Assembly (NCBI RefSeq): GCF_014196455.1 | Contig: NZ_JACIDS010000002.1 | Location: forward strand, 124,001-188,000 | Length of the DNA: 64,000 nt | Origin: Kaistia hirudinis | GTDB taxonomy: Bacteria > Pseudomonadota > Alphaproteobacteria > Rhizobiales > Kaistiaceae | Reading direction: 5' to 3' | In this document: positions 1-8,786 of the stretch, piece after piece | Position numbering within the stretch: position 1 is the stretch's first letter | How the letters are laid out: each line of letters begins with the position of its first letter | Position numbers and translations under genes: made by a program | Notes under the pieces: model-generated | Database searches by the model: none | Told to the model about the DNA's origin: nothing | What the model saw: the letters and a program-made list of their open reading frames with translations, nothing else

Positions 1-46
1 ATGCGAGGGATGGCGGAGCCAGGTATGGAGAGTTGAAGGCGTCCAT
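1..46 (-). CDS. ABC transporter permease, N-terminal fragment (cut by window edge)
   Basis: Only the first 15 codons lie in the window (reading MDAFNSPYLAPPSLA). The ATG at 46 is preceded by a GGAGAC ribosome site and begins 11 nt after the stop of the permease at 58-1110. In BMP-family nucleoside importers two permease genes normally follow the ATPase gene, so this is inferred to be the second permease. The fragment itself is too short for a family assignment. Confidence 0.6.
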   Translation of the reverse strand, partial: MDAFNSPYLAPPSLA

Positions 47-57
47 GGTCTGTCTCC

Positions 58-1110
58 TCAGGCCGTCGCCGCTCGCGGGCGGACGAGCCGGTAATGCGCG
101 AACTGATCGGCGATGGCCGTGAACAGCATGATGAGGCCGGTGAGCGCGAGCACGGCGCTCGTCGTCAGGCCCTGCGTCTGCAGGATGATGCCGGCGTTCA
201 GGATCAGCGCCATCAGGAAGGCGCCGGCGATGACGCCGAGCGCCGAGCCGCGGGCGAGCACCGCGACCATGACGCCGAGATAGCCGTAATTGTTGGAGAT
301 GCCGCCCTGCAGGCGGTGCACCGTGCCGGCGACTTCGAGCATGCCGGCAATGCCGGCGATCGCGCCGGAGAGCAGCATGATGGTGATGAGGCGGCGGCGG
401 ACGGGAATGCCGGCATAATGCGCAGCGTCGGGATTGGCGCCGGAAAGGCGCACCTCATAGCCCCATTTGGTGTAGCGCAGCGCCAGCGCGAACAGGATCG
501 GCGCGGCGAGCGCGATCACGAAGCCCCAATGCAGCGAGCCGAAGAAATCCGGCATCTTGTAGGGCACGCGGCCGGTCGAGGCGGTGGTGCCGGAGACGCG
601 GTCGCGCCAGGGGCCGGTCGCGACATAATAAACCAGCAGCAGCGCGACGAAATTGAGCAGCAGCGTCGTGATGATCTCGTCGACCTTGGCATAGGCCTTG
701 GCGAGCGTCGGCACGAGGATCCAGAGTGCGCCGCCGGCCGCGCCGGCGAAGAACATCAGCACCAGCATGAAGGGCTCGGGGCCCTTGATGAACAGGCCGA
801 TCGCGGTGGTCACGAAGGCGCCGAGATAGAACTGGCCGTCGGCGCCGATGTTCCACAGGCCCATGCGCGCCATCACCGTCACGGCAAGGCCGGTCAGCAG
901 CAGCGGCGTATAGAGCAGGCCGAGATCCTCGAGCCCGAATTGCGAGCCGAGGCTCTTCACGATGATCTGCCGGCCGAGATGAAGCGAATCGAAGCCGGCA
1001 ATGCCGAGCACGAGCGCGCCGAGGCCGAGCGCCAGCACGAAGCCGATGACGCGGGCCGTCAGGGCGCGCGCGGAGGAAACGACCGGGCTGCGGACGAAAT
1101 GGAGCGCCAT
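58..1110 (-). CDS. BMP-family nucleoside ABC transporter, permease subunit 1
   Basis: This 350-residue polytopic inner-membrane protein has roughly nine hydrophobic segments and the BPD_transp_2 layout seen in YufP/NupB-like permeases, including the stretch NIGADGQFYLGAF near residues 87-99 and a late GxxxGxMLE loop near 250. It should form the membrane channel of an importer for purine nucleosides together with the fragment at 1-46. Its ATG lies one base after the ATPase stop, so the two are translationally coupled. The substrate is inferred from the BMP-type binding protein and the adenosine deaminase in the same run of genes; sugars remain an alternative. Confidence 0.88.
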   Translation of the reverse strand: MALHFVRSPVVSSARALTARVIGFVLALGLGALVLGIAGFDSLHLGRQIIVKSLGSQFGLEDLGLLYTPLLLTGLAVTVMARMGLWNIGADGQFYLGAFVTTAIGLFIKGPEPFMLVLMFFAGAAGGALWILVPTLAKAYAKVDEIITTLLLNFVALLLVYYVATGPWRDRVSGTTASTGRVPYKMPDFFGSLHWGFVIALAAPILFALALRYTKWGYEVRLSGANPDAAHYAGIPVRRRLITIMLLSGAIAGIAGMLEVAGTVHRLQGGISNNYGYLGVMVAVLARGSALGVIAGAFLMALILNAGIILQTQGLTTSAVLALTGLIMLFTAIADQFAHYRLVRPRAATA

Positions 1111-1111
1111 C

Positions 1112-2662
<1,551 letters not shown>

Positions 2663-2708
2663 GACAATCCCGATTGCAAACGGATCGGAGAGCACTTCCG
2701 CTTGTCCC

Positions 2709-2792
2709 GCCGTCATCCCGGCGCAAGCCGGGATCCATACAGCCGTGAACGGCCTCGGCTGAATGGATCCGGGTCAAGCCCGGGATGACGGC
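2709..2792. repeat. Inverted palindromic intergenic repeat between binding protein and ATPase genes
   Basis: Two arms of about 31 nt (2709-2739 and 2762-2792) are near-complementary over ATGGATCC...GGGATGACGGCG, and each arm is itself partly palindromic around its CCGGG core. The unit resembles mobile palindromic repeats scattered through Hyphomicrobiales genomes. It lies immediately 3' of the binding-protein gene, where a hairpin in the transcript could protect the upstream mRNA or reduce read-through. Confidence 0.75.
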
Positions 2793-2823
2793 GGAGCAGG
2801 CGTCGCAGGAAGAGAACGGCGGC

Positions 2824-3945
2824 CTAGACCTTCAGTCCGGACACGCCCTCGATCGACCAGTCCCAATTGTAGAGTTCGTCCTCGGTCATCCGGTGGCCGG
2901 CGGGAACGCGGACCGTGCCTTCGGCGTCCTTGATCTCGCCGACGAAGGGGCTCCAGCCTTCCTTCAGCATCTTGTCGCGCACGGCATCCGCCTTGGCGGC
3001 GACGTCGGCCGGGACGCGCTCGCCCCAGGCGTCGCGGTCGATGCCCTTGCCCATCGGCAGCAGCGTCTCCTCGCCGCCCGTCCATTCGCCGGCGAGCCGC
3101 TTCTTGACCTGCTCGACATAGTAGTCCTTCCAGTCGAGCACGATCGACGAGACATAGGCCTTGGGGCCATAGCGGCGGATGTCGGTGTTCCACATCGCGG
3201 CCCAGATGCCGCGTTCCTCGGCGACCTGCAGATAGGCGGCCTCGTCCATGATGCCGAACAGGAAGTCGCAGCCATTGTCGGCGAGCGCGGTGCCGGCCTG
3301 CTTGGCGCCCTGCGGATCGAACCAGGAATTGATCACGACGGCCTGCAGCGTCGCGTTCGGGTTCACCGTGCGCGCGCCCATCAGGAAGGCATTGGTGCCG
3401 GAGAAGACCGAGGGAACCGGGAAGGAGGCGACGTAGCCGAGCTTGCCGGTCTTCGACAAGAGGCCGGCGGCGATGCCGACGACATAGGTCGGATACCAGT
3501 GCTGGATGTAATAGCCGGAGAGATTATCGGCCGGGCGGCGGCCGTCGCACTCGAACCAGGCGACGTCGGTCGCGCGGTCGGAGACCTCGTAGATCAGGTC
3601 GCCATAGTTCGAGGTCGAGAAGATCATATTGGCGCCGTCGGACACCATCTGGCGGTAGATGCGCGTGCAATCCGCCGAAAAGGGGATGTTCTCGACCTCG
3701 AGATACTTCGCCTTCGGGAAGGCGGCCTTCACTGCTTCCAGCCCCTGGTGGTGGCTGTAGGTCCAGCCCTCGTCGGAGATCGGGCCGACATGGCCGAAGC
3801 CGATGATCGCGTCCTCCTCCTTCACCGCCGGCAGCGGCGTCGCCGCCAGCGCCTGGCGGACCTTCCACGGCACCATAGAGGCGGCGGCCGTCATGCCAGC
3901 AAGCCCCATGAAGCGGCGGCGGTTGATGTTCTTCAGGTCGATCAT
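2824..3945 (-). CDS. BMP-family nucleoside-binding protein, Tat-exported
   Basis: A 373-residue periplasmic binding protein of the BMP/PnrA type, with a YTHS-like early motif (EGWTYSHHQG) and typical GYVASFPVPSVFSG and LDWKDYYVEQ segments. The N-terminus carries NRRRFMGLAG followed by a hydrophobic stretch and an ALA cleavage region, a twin-arginine signal, so it is probably exported folded. The ATG at 3945 is chosen over an upstream in-frame start because AGAGGGACGAG precedes it and the Tat signal follows. It captures the nucleoside for the importer encoded downstream. Confidence 0.88.
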   Translation of the reverse strand: MIDLKNINRRRFMGLAGMTAAASMVPWKVRQALAATPLPAVKEEDAIIGFGHVGPISDEGWTYSHHQGLEAVKAAFPKAKYLEVENIPFSADCTRIYRQMVSDGANMIFSTSNYGDLIYEVSDRATDVAWFECDGRRPADNLSGYYIQHWYPTYVVGIAAGLLSKTGKLGYVASFPVPSVFSGTNAFLMGARTVNPNATLQAVVINSWFDPQGAKQAGTALADNGCDFLFGIMDEAAYLQVAEERGIWAAMWNTDIRRYGPKAYVSSIVLDWKDYYVEQVKKRLAGEWTGGEETLLPMGKGIDRDAWGERVPADVAAKADAVRDKMLKEGWSPFVGEIKDAEGTVRVPAGHRMTEDELYNWDWSIEGVSGLKV

Positions 3946-3967
3946 TCTCGTCCCTCTGGTCGTTGTT

Positions 3968-5020
3968 TCAGTGGATTGCGGCGGCGGGCGCGTCGAGTTC
4001 CGCAGCCAGCGCGTCGATCTCGGCATCCCATTCGCTGAGCAGGGTCGCCTTGGTGCCTTCGTCGAGCCACGAGGCGCGGATCGAGTTCAGTGCACAGTTC
4101 TTGAGCACATCAGCGCCGAAGCCCATTTTCGTTGCCACCAGCGCATATTCCTTGCCGAGGTCCGTGCCGAACATCGGCGGATCGTCGGAGTTGATGGTCA
4201 CGTTGAGGCCGGCCTCGATCATCTGGCGCATGGCGTGGTCGGGCGCGGCGAGGTCGCGCCAGATCGTCGTCGCCTCCGTCGTGCTGGGGCAGCAGGTGAA
4301 GAAGACGCCCTGTTCGCGGCAGGCGGCCACGAGATCCTCATCGTCGACGACGTGATAGCCATGGTCGATGCGCTCGACGCCGAGGATCGCGAGCGAGTCG
4401 CGTACATTCTCGGCCGGTCCGCTCTCGCCGGCATGGGCCGTGCGATGCAGGCCGAGCGTTGCGGCGCGTTCAAAGAGCGGCTGGTAGGGCGCGGGCGGAA
4501 AAGGCGCCTCGTTATAGTCGAGGCCGATGCCGATCACCTTGTCGGTACGATGCTCCTGCACGAGATCGAGAAAGGCGAAGCCGCGTTCGAGCCCGAGTTC
4601 GCGGCTATGCGCCGGGATCAGTCGCGACGTGAGCCCGCGATCGGTCTCGATGTCGTCCATCGCGTTGAAGATGCCGGCCAGCATGATGGTATAGGCGACA
4701 CCATGCGCCTGATGCGCGTGCGGCGAGAAGAAGAACTCGACATGGCGCGCACCGCTATCGGCGCAGCTTTCCAGCATCTCATAGGTGATACGGTGAAAAT
4801 CGCTCGAATCCCGGATCGATCGGCTGACGAGATCATAGATCTTCAGGAAGTCCGGCAAATTGTCGTAGCGATAAAGCTCGGAAATGTCGCCATGCGGTGG
4901 CAGCTCGATCCCGTTCTTGCGGGCGAGTTCGACGAAAGTCCCCGGACGAACGGCACCTTCGAGATGAAGATGCAGCTCGATCTTGGGAATGCGGCGCGCG
5001 AAGGTCTCGATATCCACCAT
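3968..5020 (-). CDS. Adenosine deaminase family protein
   Basis: A 350-residue cytoplasmic zinc hydrolase of the adenosine/AMP deaminase superfamily. Visible motifs are HLHLEG (metal ligands, about residue 15), the substrate-contact HAGESG, the GYHVVDDEDL region, and NSDDPPMFGT near the C-terminus with the metal-binding aspartate. It converts adenosine (or a related purine) to inosine plus ammonia. The ATG at 5020 has GGAGAG upstream. It is the first gene of the minus-strand run leading into the BMP importer, so uptake and deamination are probably co-expressed. Adenine or aminodeoxyfutalosine as substrate is not excluded. Confidence 0.85.
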   Translation of the reverse strand: MVDIETFARRIPKIELHLHLEGAVRPGTFVELARKNGIELPPHGDISELYRYDNLPDFLKIYDLVSRSIRDSSDFHRITYEMLESCADSGARHVEFFFSPHAHQAHGVAYTIMLAGIFNAMDDIETDRGLTSRLIPAHSRELGLERGFAFLDLVQEHRTDKVIGIGLDYNEAPFPPAPYQPLFERAATLGLHRTAHAGESGPAENVRDSLAILGVERIDHGYHVVDDEDLVAACREQGVFFTCCPSTTEATTIWRDLAAPDHAMRQMIEAGLNVTINSDDPPMFGTDLGKEYALVATKMGFGADVLKNCALNSIRASWLDEGTKATLLSEWDAEIDALAAELDAPAAAIH

Positions 5021-5274
5021 GTCTCTCCTGCCGACATCCAAGCAATGTTCAGGCCATGAGCCCCGCTGTTCGGGGCTGCCTCGCGCGATGAAGCGGCTCC
5101 CCGGGCGGCGCTGCAAAGCCGGCCGCGGCCGGTTGCGCTCAGCCGCTGCTCGTCTTGCGCTGCAGGGCCGGTCCGCGGCGTCGCGCCGCTGCGCTGTCGA
5201 TTGCGGTCGTTCTGCTCAGGCGATAGACATGCCTGAATGTTAGGCGCATCCGCCCCCACAGGAGTCGCAAACAG

Positions 5275-6240
5275 ATGCTTCCACCCGGCACCAAGCGTCT
5301 GCTGGATCATCCGCAATGGGAACGGCTCATGTGGGACAGCTGCAGCCCGATGAAGGTTCGCCCCGGCGATCAGGCCGGGTTTCGGGCAAGCCTCGCGCTG
5401 TGGGATCTCGGCAGCCTGGGCCTCCGCCTCTTCCGCGCGCCGCGCTATGTGGCCGAGCAGACGCCGCAGGACATCCACCGCGCGCAGCGCCGCCGCCTCA
5501 TTCTCGCCGTGCCGCTCGAGGGGCGCTGCAGCTTTGCCCAGTTCGGCCGCACCGTGGCGCTGGAGCCGGGACAGGCGGCCTTCCACATGACCACCGCGCC
5601 GATGGAGTACATCCAGGACGAGGAGGGGGCGATGATGCTTGTCCAGGTGCCGGCGAGCCGGGTCGGCCTCTATGTCTCGTGCCTCGAGGATATCTGCGCG
5701 GTGCGGATCGATGCCGGCGACCGCATCCTGGCGACGCTGCTCGGCGGCGCCCGCGCCGTGCCGGAAATCCATGCGATCTCGTCGGAGCGGGCCAAGGAGG
5801 CCTTCGCGGAAGGGCTGGTGGCGAGCCTCGGCGCGCTGGGTGCGCTGCTGTCGGAGAGCGTCGATACGCGCGCCTCGGTCGTGAAGCGCCGCAGGCTGAA
5901 CGCGGTCAAATCCTTCATCGACACGCATCTCGCCGACAGCGGGCTCAATCCCGACCGGATCGCCGGCGCCAACGGCATCTCCGTGCGCTATCTGCACCAT
6001 CTCTTCCAGGCCGACGGCCAGTCGGTGACCGACTGGATCCGCGAGCGGCGTCTCGATCAGGGCCGCAAGGGGCTGGAGAGCGCGGAGCTGATGGCGCTCA
6101 CCGTGAACGAGATCGGCCTCCGCTCGGGCTTTTCGAGCGACGCGCATTTCCGCCGCGCCTTCAAGACGCGCTTCGGCGTGGCGCCGCGCGAATATCGCCG
6201 CCAGCGTCTCGCCGGCTTTGCCGAAATGCAGGCATCATGA
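5275..6240 (+). CDS. AraC-family transcriptional regulator
   Basis: A 321-residue activator-type regulator. The N-terminal half resembles the AraC_binding_2 cupin-like effector domain, and the C-terminal ~100 residues hold two helix-turn-helix units: ISVRYLHHLFQ, then GFSSDAHFRRAFKTRFGVAPREYR, here quoted in two parts as GFSSDAHFRRAF and FGVAPREYR. It is divergent from the adenosine deaminase/BMP importer genes across 254 bp, so control of that operon is a reasonable inference. Its stop overlaps the start of the next small gene by 4 nt (ATGA). Confidence 0.88.
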   Translation: MLPPGTKRLLDHPQWERLMWDSCSPMKVRPGDQAGFRASLALWDLGSLGLRLFRAPRYVAEQTPQDIHRAQRRRLILAVPLEGRCSFAQFGRTVALEPGQAAFHMTTAPMEYIQDEEGAMMLVQVPASRVGLYVSCLEDICAVRIDAGDRILATLLGGARAVPEIHAISSERAKEAFAEGLVASLGALGALLSESVDTRASVVKRRRLNAVKSFIDTHLADSGLNPDRIAGANGISVRYLHHLFQADGQSVTDWIRERRLDQGRKGLESAELMALTVNEIGLRSGFSSDAHFRRAFKTRFGVAPREYRRQRLAGFAEMQAS

Positions 6241-6491
6241 GGGCCCGCGCGACCATGGTGTTTCGCGGTGTCTTCGCGCCGGAGAGTTTCGCGGAATTCA
6301 TGCGCCATCGCGCCGCCCGCCTCTCGATCGCCGCGCGTCCGCGCCGGCTGGAGGATGCGCGGATCGAGGTGGAGGTCGAAGGCGATGCCGACCTCGTGGA
6401 CATGTTCGAGATGGCCTGCTCGCTCGGTCCGCTCGATTGCCTCGTGCTGGATGTCGAGCGGGTCGGTTCCGAGCCGGGTTCAAGGCGATGA
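6237..6491 (+). CDS. Small acylphosphatase-fold protein lacking the catalytic residues
   Basis: This 84-residue protein is translationally coupled to the AraC gene through ATGA. The pattern TMVFRGVFAPESFAEFMRHR, later IEVEVEGDADLVDMFEMACS and then LGP, follows the beta-alpha-beta spacing of acylphosphatases, including the terminal GP turn. The catalytic arginine loop (normally GxVQGVGFR) and the catalytic asparagine are not present. It is therefore called on fold-like pattern only, and a regulatory or ligand-binding role is more likely than catalysis. No signal peptide is visible. Confidence 0.6.
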   Translation: MRARATMVFRGVFAPESFAEFMRHRAARLSIAARPRRLEDARIEVEVEGDADLVDMFEMACSLGPLDCLVLDVERVGSEPGSRR

Positions 6492-6576
6492 GATCGGGCG
6501 CAGCAACCAAGTCGCGAAAAGAAGACGCCACGCGACAAAAAGCTGACGCCGTCACAGAAGGAAAGGCAGTGGGCAG

Positions 6577-7266
6577 ATGAGTTTCGAGGCCGGTTGGTAC
6601 GCGGTCGCCATCGCCGAAGGGCTCGAGCCCGGAACATCGGCCGGCACGCGGCTGTTCGACAAGGAGATCGTCGTCTGGCGCGACCAGGACGGCGCCTCCC
6701 ATGCCTGGGAGGACCGCTGCCCGCATCGCGGCATGCGCCTGTCGTTCGGCTTCGTGCGCGGCAATCACATCGCCTGCCTCTATCACGGCTGGCAATATGA
6801 TACGGCCGGCCAGTGCCGCTACATTCCGGCCCATCCCAATCTCGAGGTTCCCGATACGATCAAGGTCGTGACCTATCCCTCCGCGGAGGCGGGCGGTCTG
6901 GTCTGGATCTGGTCGGAAATGACCACCGAAGCGCCGGTGCCGCCGCCGGCCGACTTTGCGGCGCGGCCGGTGCGCAGCCTCTATGTCGAGCGTTCGGCCG
7001 AGAGCATCGCGGCGGCGTTCGTCTCCGGCGCGCTGGGCGATTTCGAGGCGTCGGGGCCATCCGTGTTCGAGACGGTGATCGATGGCGCGCGGCTTCGTCT
7101 CGCCTTGCAGCCCTTCACGGCCGAGCGCTCCGCGCTCCATATCGTGCGCCTCGGCGGCGAAGCCGACCCGACCGCGATTGCCGCCTGGTCGGAGGGCCTG
7201 CGACGCGGCCTCGAAGCGCCGCTGCCCGTCCGTTGCGCCGCGCCCGCGGCCCATGCGGGAGCCTGA
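6577..7266 (+). CDS. Rieske [2Fe-2S] domain protein
   Basis: A 229-residue protein with a complete Rieske cluster site, CPHRG (about residues 48-52) and CLYHGWQYD (about 67-75), giving the CxH...CxxH ligands with oxygenase-type spacing. The part after residue ~110 is short and has no recognisable mononuclear-iron catalytic domain, so it is not a full ring-hydroxylating oxygenase alpha subunit. It may be an electron-transfer partner or a truncated oxygenase-like enzyme. The ATG at 6577 follows GGAAAGGCAGTGGGCAG. It is followed 4 nt later by a glutathione S-transferase gene, suggesting one operon. Confidence 0.85.
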   Translation: MSFEAGWYAVAIAEGLEPGTSAGTRLFDKEIVVWRDQDGASHAWEDRCPHRGMRLSFGFVRGNHIACLYHGWQYDTAGQCRYIPAHPNLEVPDTIKVVTYPSAEAGGLVWIWSEMTTEAPVPPPADFAARPVRSLYVERSAESIAAAFVSGALGDFEASGPSVFETVIDGARLRLALQPFTAERSALHIVRLGGEADPTAIAAWSEGLRRGLEAPLPVRCAAPAAHAGA

Positions 7267-7270
7267 TCCG

Positions 7271-7894
7271 ATGATCCTGCACGACTACGAACTCGATTCC
7301 GACGCCTACAAGGTTCGGCTGCTGCTCTCGATCCTCGGTGTCGCCTATGACAAGGTCCCTGTCGACGTGCATCCGGGCCGCGAGCAGCGCACGGAGCCCT
7401 ATCTCCGGCTCAACCCGCTCGGGACGCTGCCGATCCTCGTCGACGGCGACATGGTATTGCATGATGCCGAGGCGATCCTGCCTTACATCGCAAAGCGCTA
7501 TGACACGGGTGGGGTCTGGCTGCCGGATGATCCGGCCGCGTTCGGCGCCGTCATGATGTGGCTCGTCTTCGCCGCCCGCGATCTCGCTTCGGCCGACCAG
7601 GCCCGCCTGCATCACATGCTGGAGGCGCCGGGTGACCCCGTGGCGCTCGACAAGGCCGCGCGCGCCGCCTTCCGCGTCATGGAAGACCACATGACGAAGC
7701 GCGAACTGGCCGGCGCCAAGTGGTTCGTCGGCGCGTCGGCGACCATCGCGGATCTCGCGCTGTTCCCGCCGATCGCGCTCTCGCGCGACTTCGCGATCGA
7801 CCACGACGAATACCCCGCGCTCCGCCGCTGGATGCGCCGCGTCCGCGCCCTCCCGGGCTTCATCACCATGCCGGGAATTCCGGACTATCATTGA
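7271..7894 (+). CDS. Glutathione S-transferase family protein
   Basis: A 207-residue protein with an N-terminal thioredoxin-like fold (MILHDYELDSDAYKVRLLLS, residues 1-20), the conserved cis-proline in GTLPILV and the following D(A)E motif that contacts glutathione. A helical C-terminal domain ends in the GAKWFVGASATIADLALFP region typical of bacterial GSTs. The ATG at 7271 is preferred over in-frame ATG 7253, which overlaps the Rieske gene. The role in detoxification or aromatic-compound metabolism with the Rieske protein is inferred from adjacency only. Confidence 0.9.
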   Translation: MILHDYELDSDAYKVRLLLSILGVAYDKVPVDVHPGREQRTEPYLRLNPLGTLPILVDGDMVLHDAEAILPYIAKRYDTGGVWLPDDPAAFGAVMMWLVFAARDLASADQARLHHMLEAPGDPVALDKAARAAFRVMEDHMTKRELAGAKWFVGASATIADLALFPPIALSRDFAIDHDEYPALRRWMRRVRALPGFITMPGIPDYH

Positions 7895-7896
7895 GG

Positions 7897-7922
7897 GGGG
7901 CGAGCTCTTCCCGAGCCGCCCC
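7897..7922. terminator. Bidirectional terminator-like hairpin between convergent genes
   Basis: GGGGCGaGCTC pairs with GAGCCGCCCC around a five-base loop, leaving a single bulged A. It sits in the 36-bp gap between the glutathione S-transferase stop and the antitoxin stop, so it can serve both strands. There is no strong T-tract. Confidence 0.6.
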
Positions 7923-7930
7923 GAATTTCC

Positions 7931-8269
7931 TCAGGCTGCCTCGGGCGTGAAGCTGATCTGGCCGCGCCCCTCCGGCCCGGACCGCGGACGCGAGATGATC
8001 TCGACGTCCCGGTCGAAGGCCGTCAGGAGCGTCATGAGCCGATCGACTGAGTATTCGCGGAAGCTTCCTTTGAACAGGCGCGACACCTCCGGCTGACTGA
8101 TCCCCATCAACGACCCGGCCTTGGCCTGAGTCAGGCCGCGTTCGCGTGTCAGGCGATAGAGTTCGGCGACGATCTGTGCCTTGAGGAAGTGGGTCTCCGC
8201 GTCCGGCAGGCCGAGATCTGCAAAAATGTTGGCGGCGCTCTCGTGAACTTCGATCGGGTCCGTCGTCAT
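7931..8269 (-). CDS. XRE/HigA-like antitoxin
   Basis: A 112-residue DNA-binding protein with a helix-turn-helix in residues ~45-70 (LTQAKAGSLMGISQPEVSRL), matching the XRE/HigA family that partners with phage-Gp49-like toxins. Its ATG overlaps the toxin stop by 4 nt (ATGA). The toxin-first order is the usual higBA order. The antitoxin is expected to neutralise the toxin and repress the pair through the palindrome upstream at 8670-8685. Confidence 0.9.
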   Translation of the reverse strand: MTTDPIEVHESAANIFADLGLPDAETHFLKAQIVAELYRLTRERGLTQAKAGSLMGISQPEVSRLFKGSFREYSVDRLMTLLTAFDRDVEIISRPRSGPEGRGQISFTPEAA

Positions 8270-8643
8270 GATCCGTGTTCCTTGTTCCGGGTATACAGCG
8301 CCTCGGCATCGCGCAAGCGTGCCCGGATCAGTTCGACTTCCGTTTGTGGCGTTCGAATCCCGCGCTTCGACTTCTTCTTGAAGCTGTGCAGAACATAGAT
8401 GGCCTCGTCGAAGCGCACCGTGTAGACAGCCCGGTACGTATCTCCGTCATGATTGTCGATCAACTCGACGACGCCGCTCCCGAAACCCTTCAGGGGTTTG
8501 GCCGATGGTGGATGCTGGCCTGTCTGTGCAAGAAATAGCTCGAAGCCGAAACTGTCCTGAACCTGCGATGGAAACTCCATGTAGTCCTTGCGGCTGGAAC
8601 CGATCCAGCGCAACGCCCGCGCAGGCCTTGGAAGCGGCGCCAT
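8266..8643 (-). CDS. HigB-like / phage Gp49-like toxin (RelE superfamily)
   Basis: A 125-residue protein of the COG4679-type toxin family. The diagnostic segment runs from DTYRAVYTVRFDEAIYVLHS to FKKKSKRGIRTP, with basic residues expected to act in ribosome-dependent mRNA cleavage. The ATG at 8643 has GGGGA upstream and is preferred over a GTG at 8658. It is translationally coupled to the antitoxin at 7931-8269. The pair lies alone between the GST and adenine deaminase genes and is probably a mobile or stabilising cassette. Confidence 0.88.
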   Translation of the reverse strand: MAPLPRPARALRWIGSSRKDYMEFPSQVQDSFGFELFLAQTGQHPPSAKPLKGFGSGVVELIDNHDGDTYRAVYTVRFDEAIYVLHSFKKKSKRGIRTPQTEVELIRARLRDAEALYTRNKEHGS

Positions 8644-8666
8644 CCGTTCAGTCCCCACCCTATATC

Positions 8667-8695
8667 AATATGAGTTTTAACTCATAATCCGTCAA
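8667..8695 (-). promoter_or_regulatory. Promoter of the toxin-antitoxin pair
   Basis: On the minus strand TTGACG (8695-8690) is followed after 17 nt by CATATT (8672-8667), a good sigma-70 pair placed about 25-45 bp upstream of the toxin ATG. The spacer is largely filled by the palindrome at 8670-8685. Confidence 0.6.
8670..8685. promoter_or_regulatory. Candidate antitoxin operator (palindrome)
   Basis: ATGAGTTTTAACTCAT has 7-bp perfect arms around a TT centre and overlaps the predicted toxin-antitoxin promoter. This is where a HigA-type autorepressor would be expected to bind. The assignment to the adjacent antitoxin is inference. Confidence 0.6.
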
Positions 8696-8786
8696 GCCAT
8701 GCGGCAGGACTCTTGCTTCTGTCGGCCTGCTGACAGAGGTTCGTACTGCCGTCGCCTCTGTGCTCTTTCATCTGGTTGGAGTCCCC

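Noticed and set aside
2663-2716. Longer N-terminus for the BMP ATPase beginning at 2716
   Set aside because: The extension is made of palindromic-repeat sequence and is not found before the conserved ATPase start; the start at 2662 is preferred.
8644-8658. GTG start for the toxin at 8658
   Set aside because: The ATG at 8643 has a better-spaced ribosome site, and the extension would place translation closer to the promoter palindrome.
8686-8786. Purine riboswitch upstream of adenine deaminase
   Set aside because: The gap of about 100 bp shows no three-stem purine aptamer core; only the toxin-antitoxin promoter was recognised.
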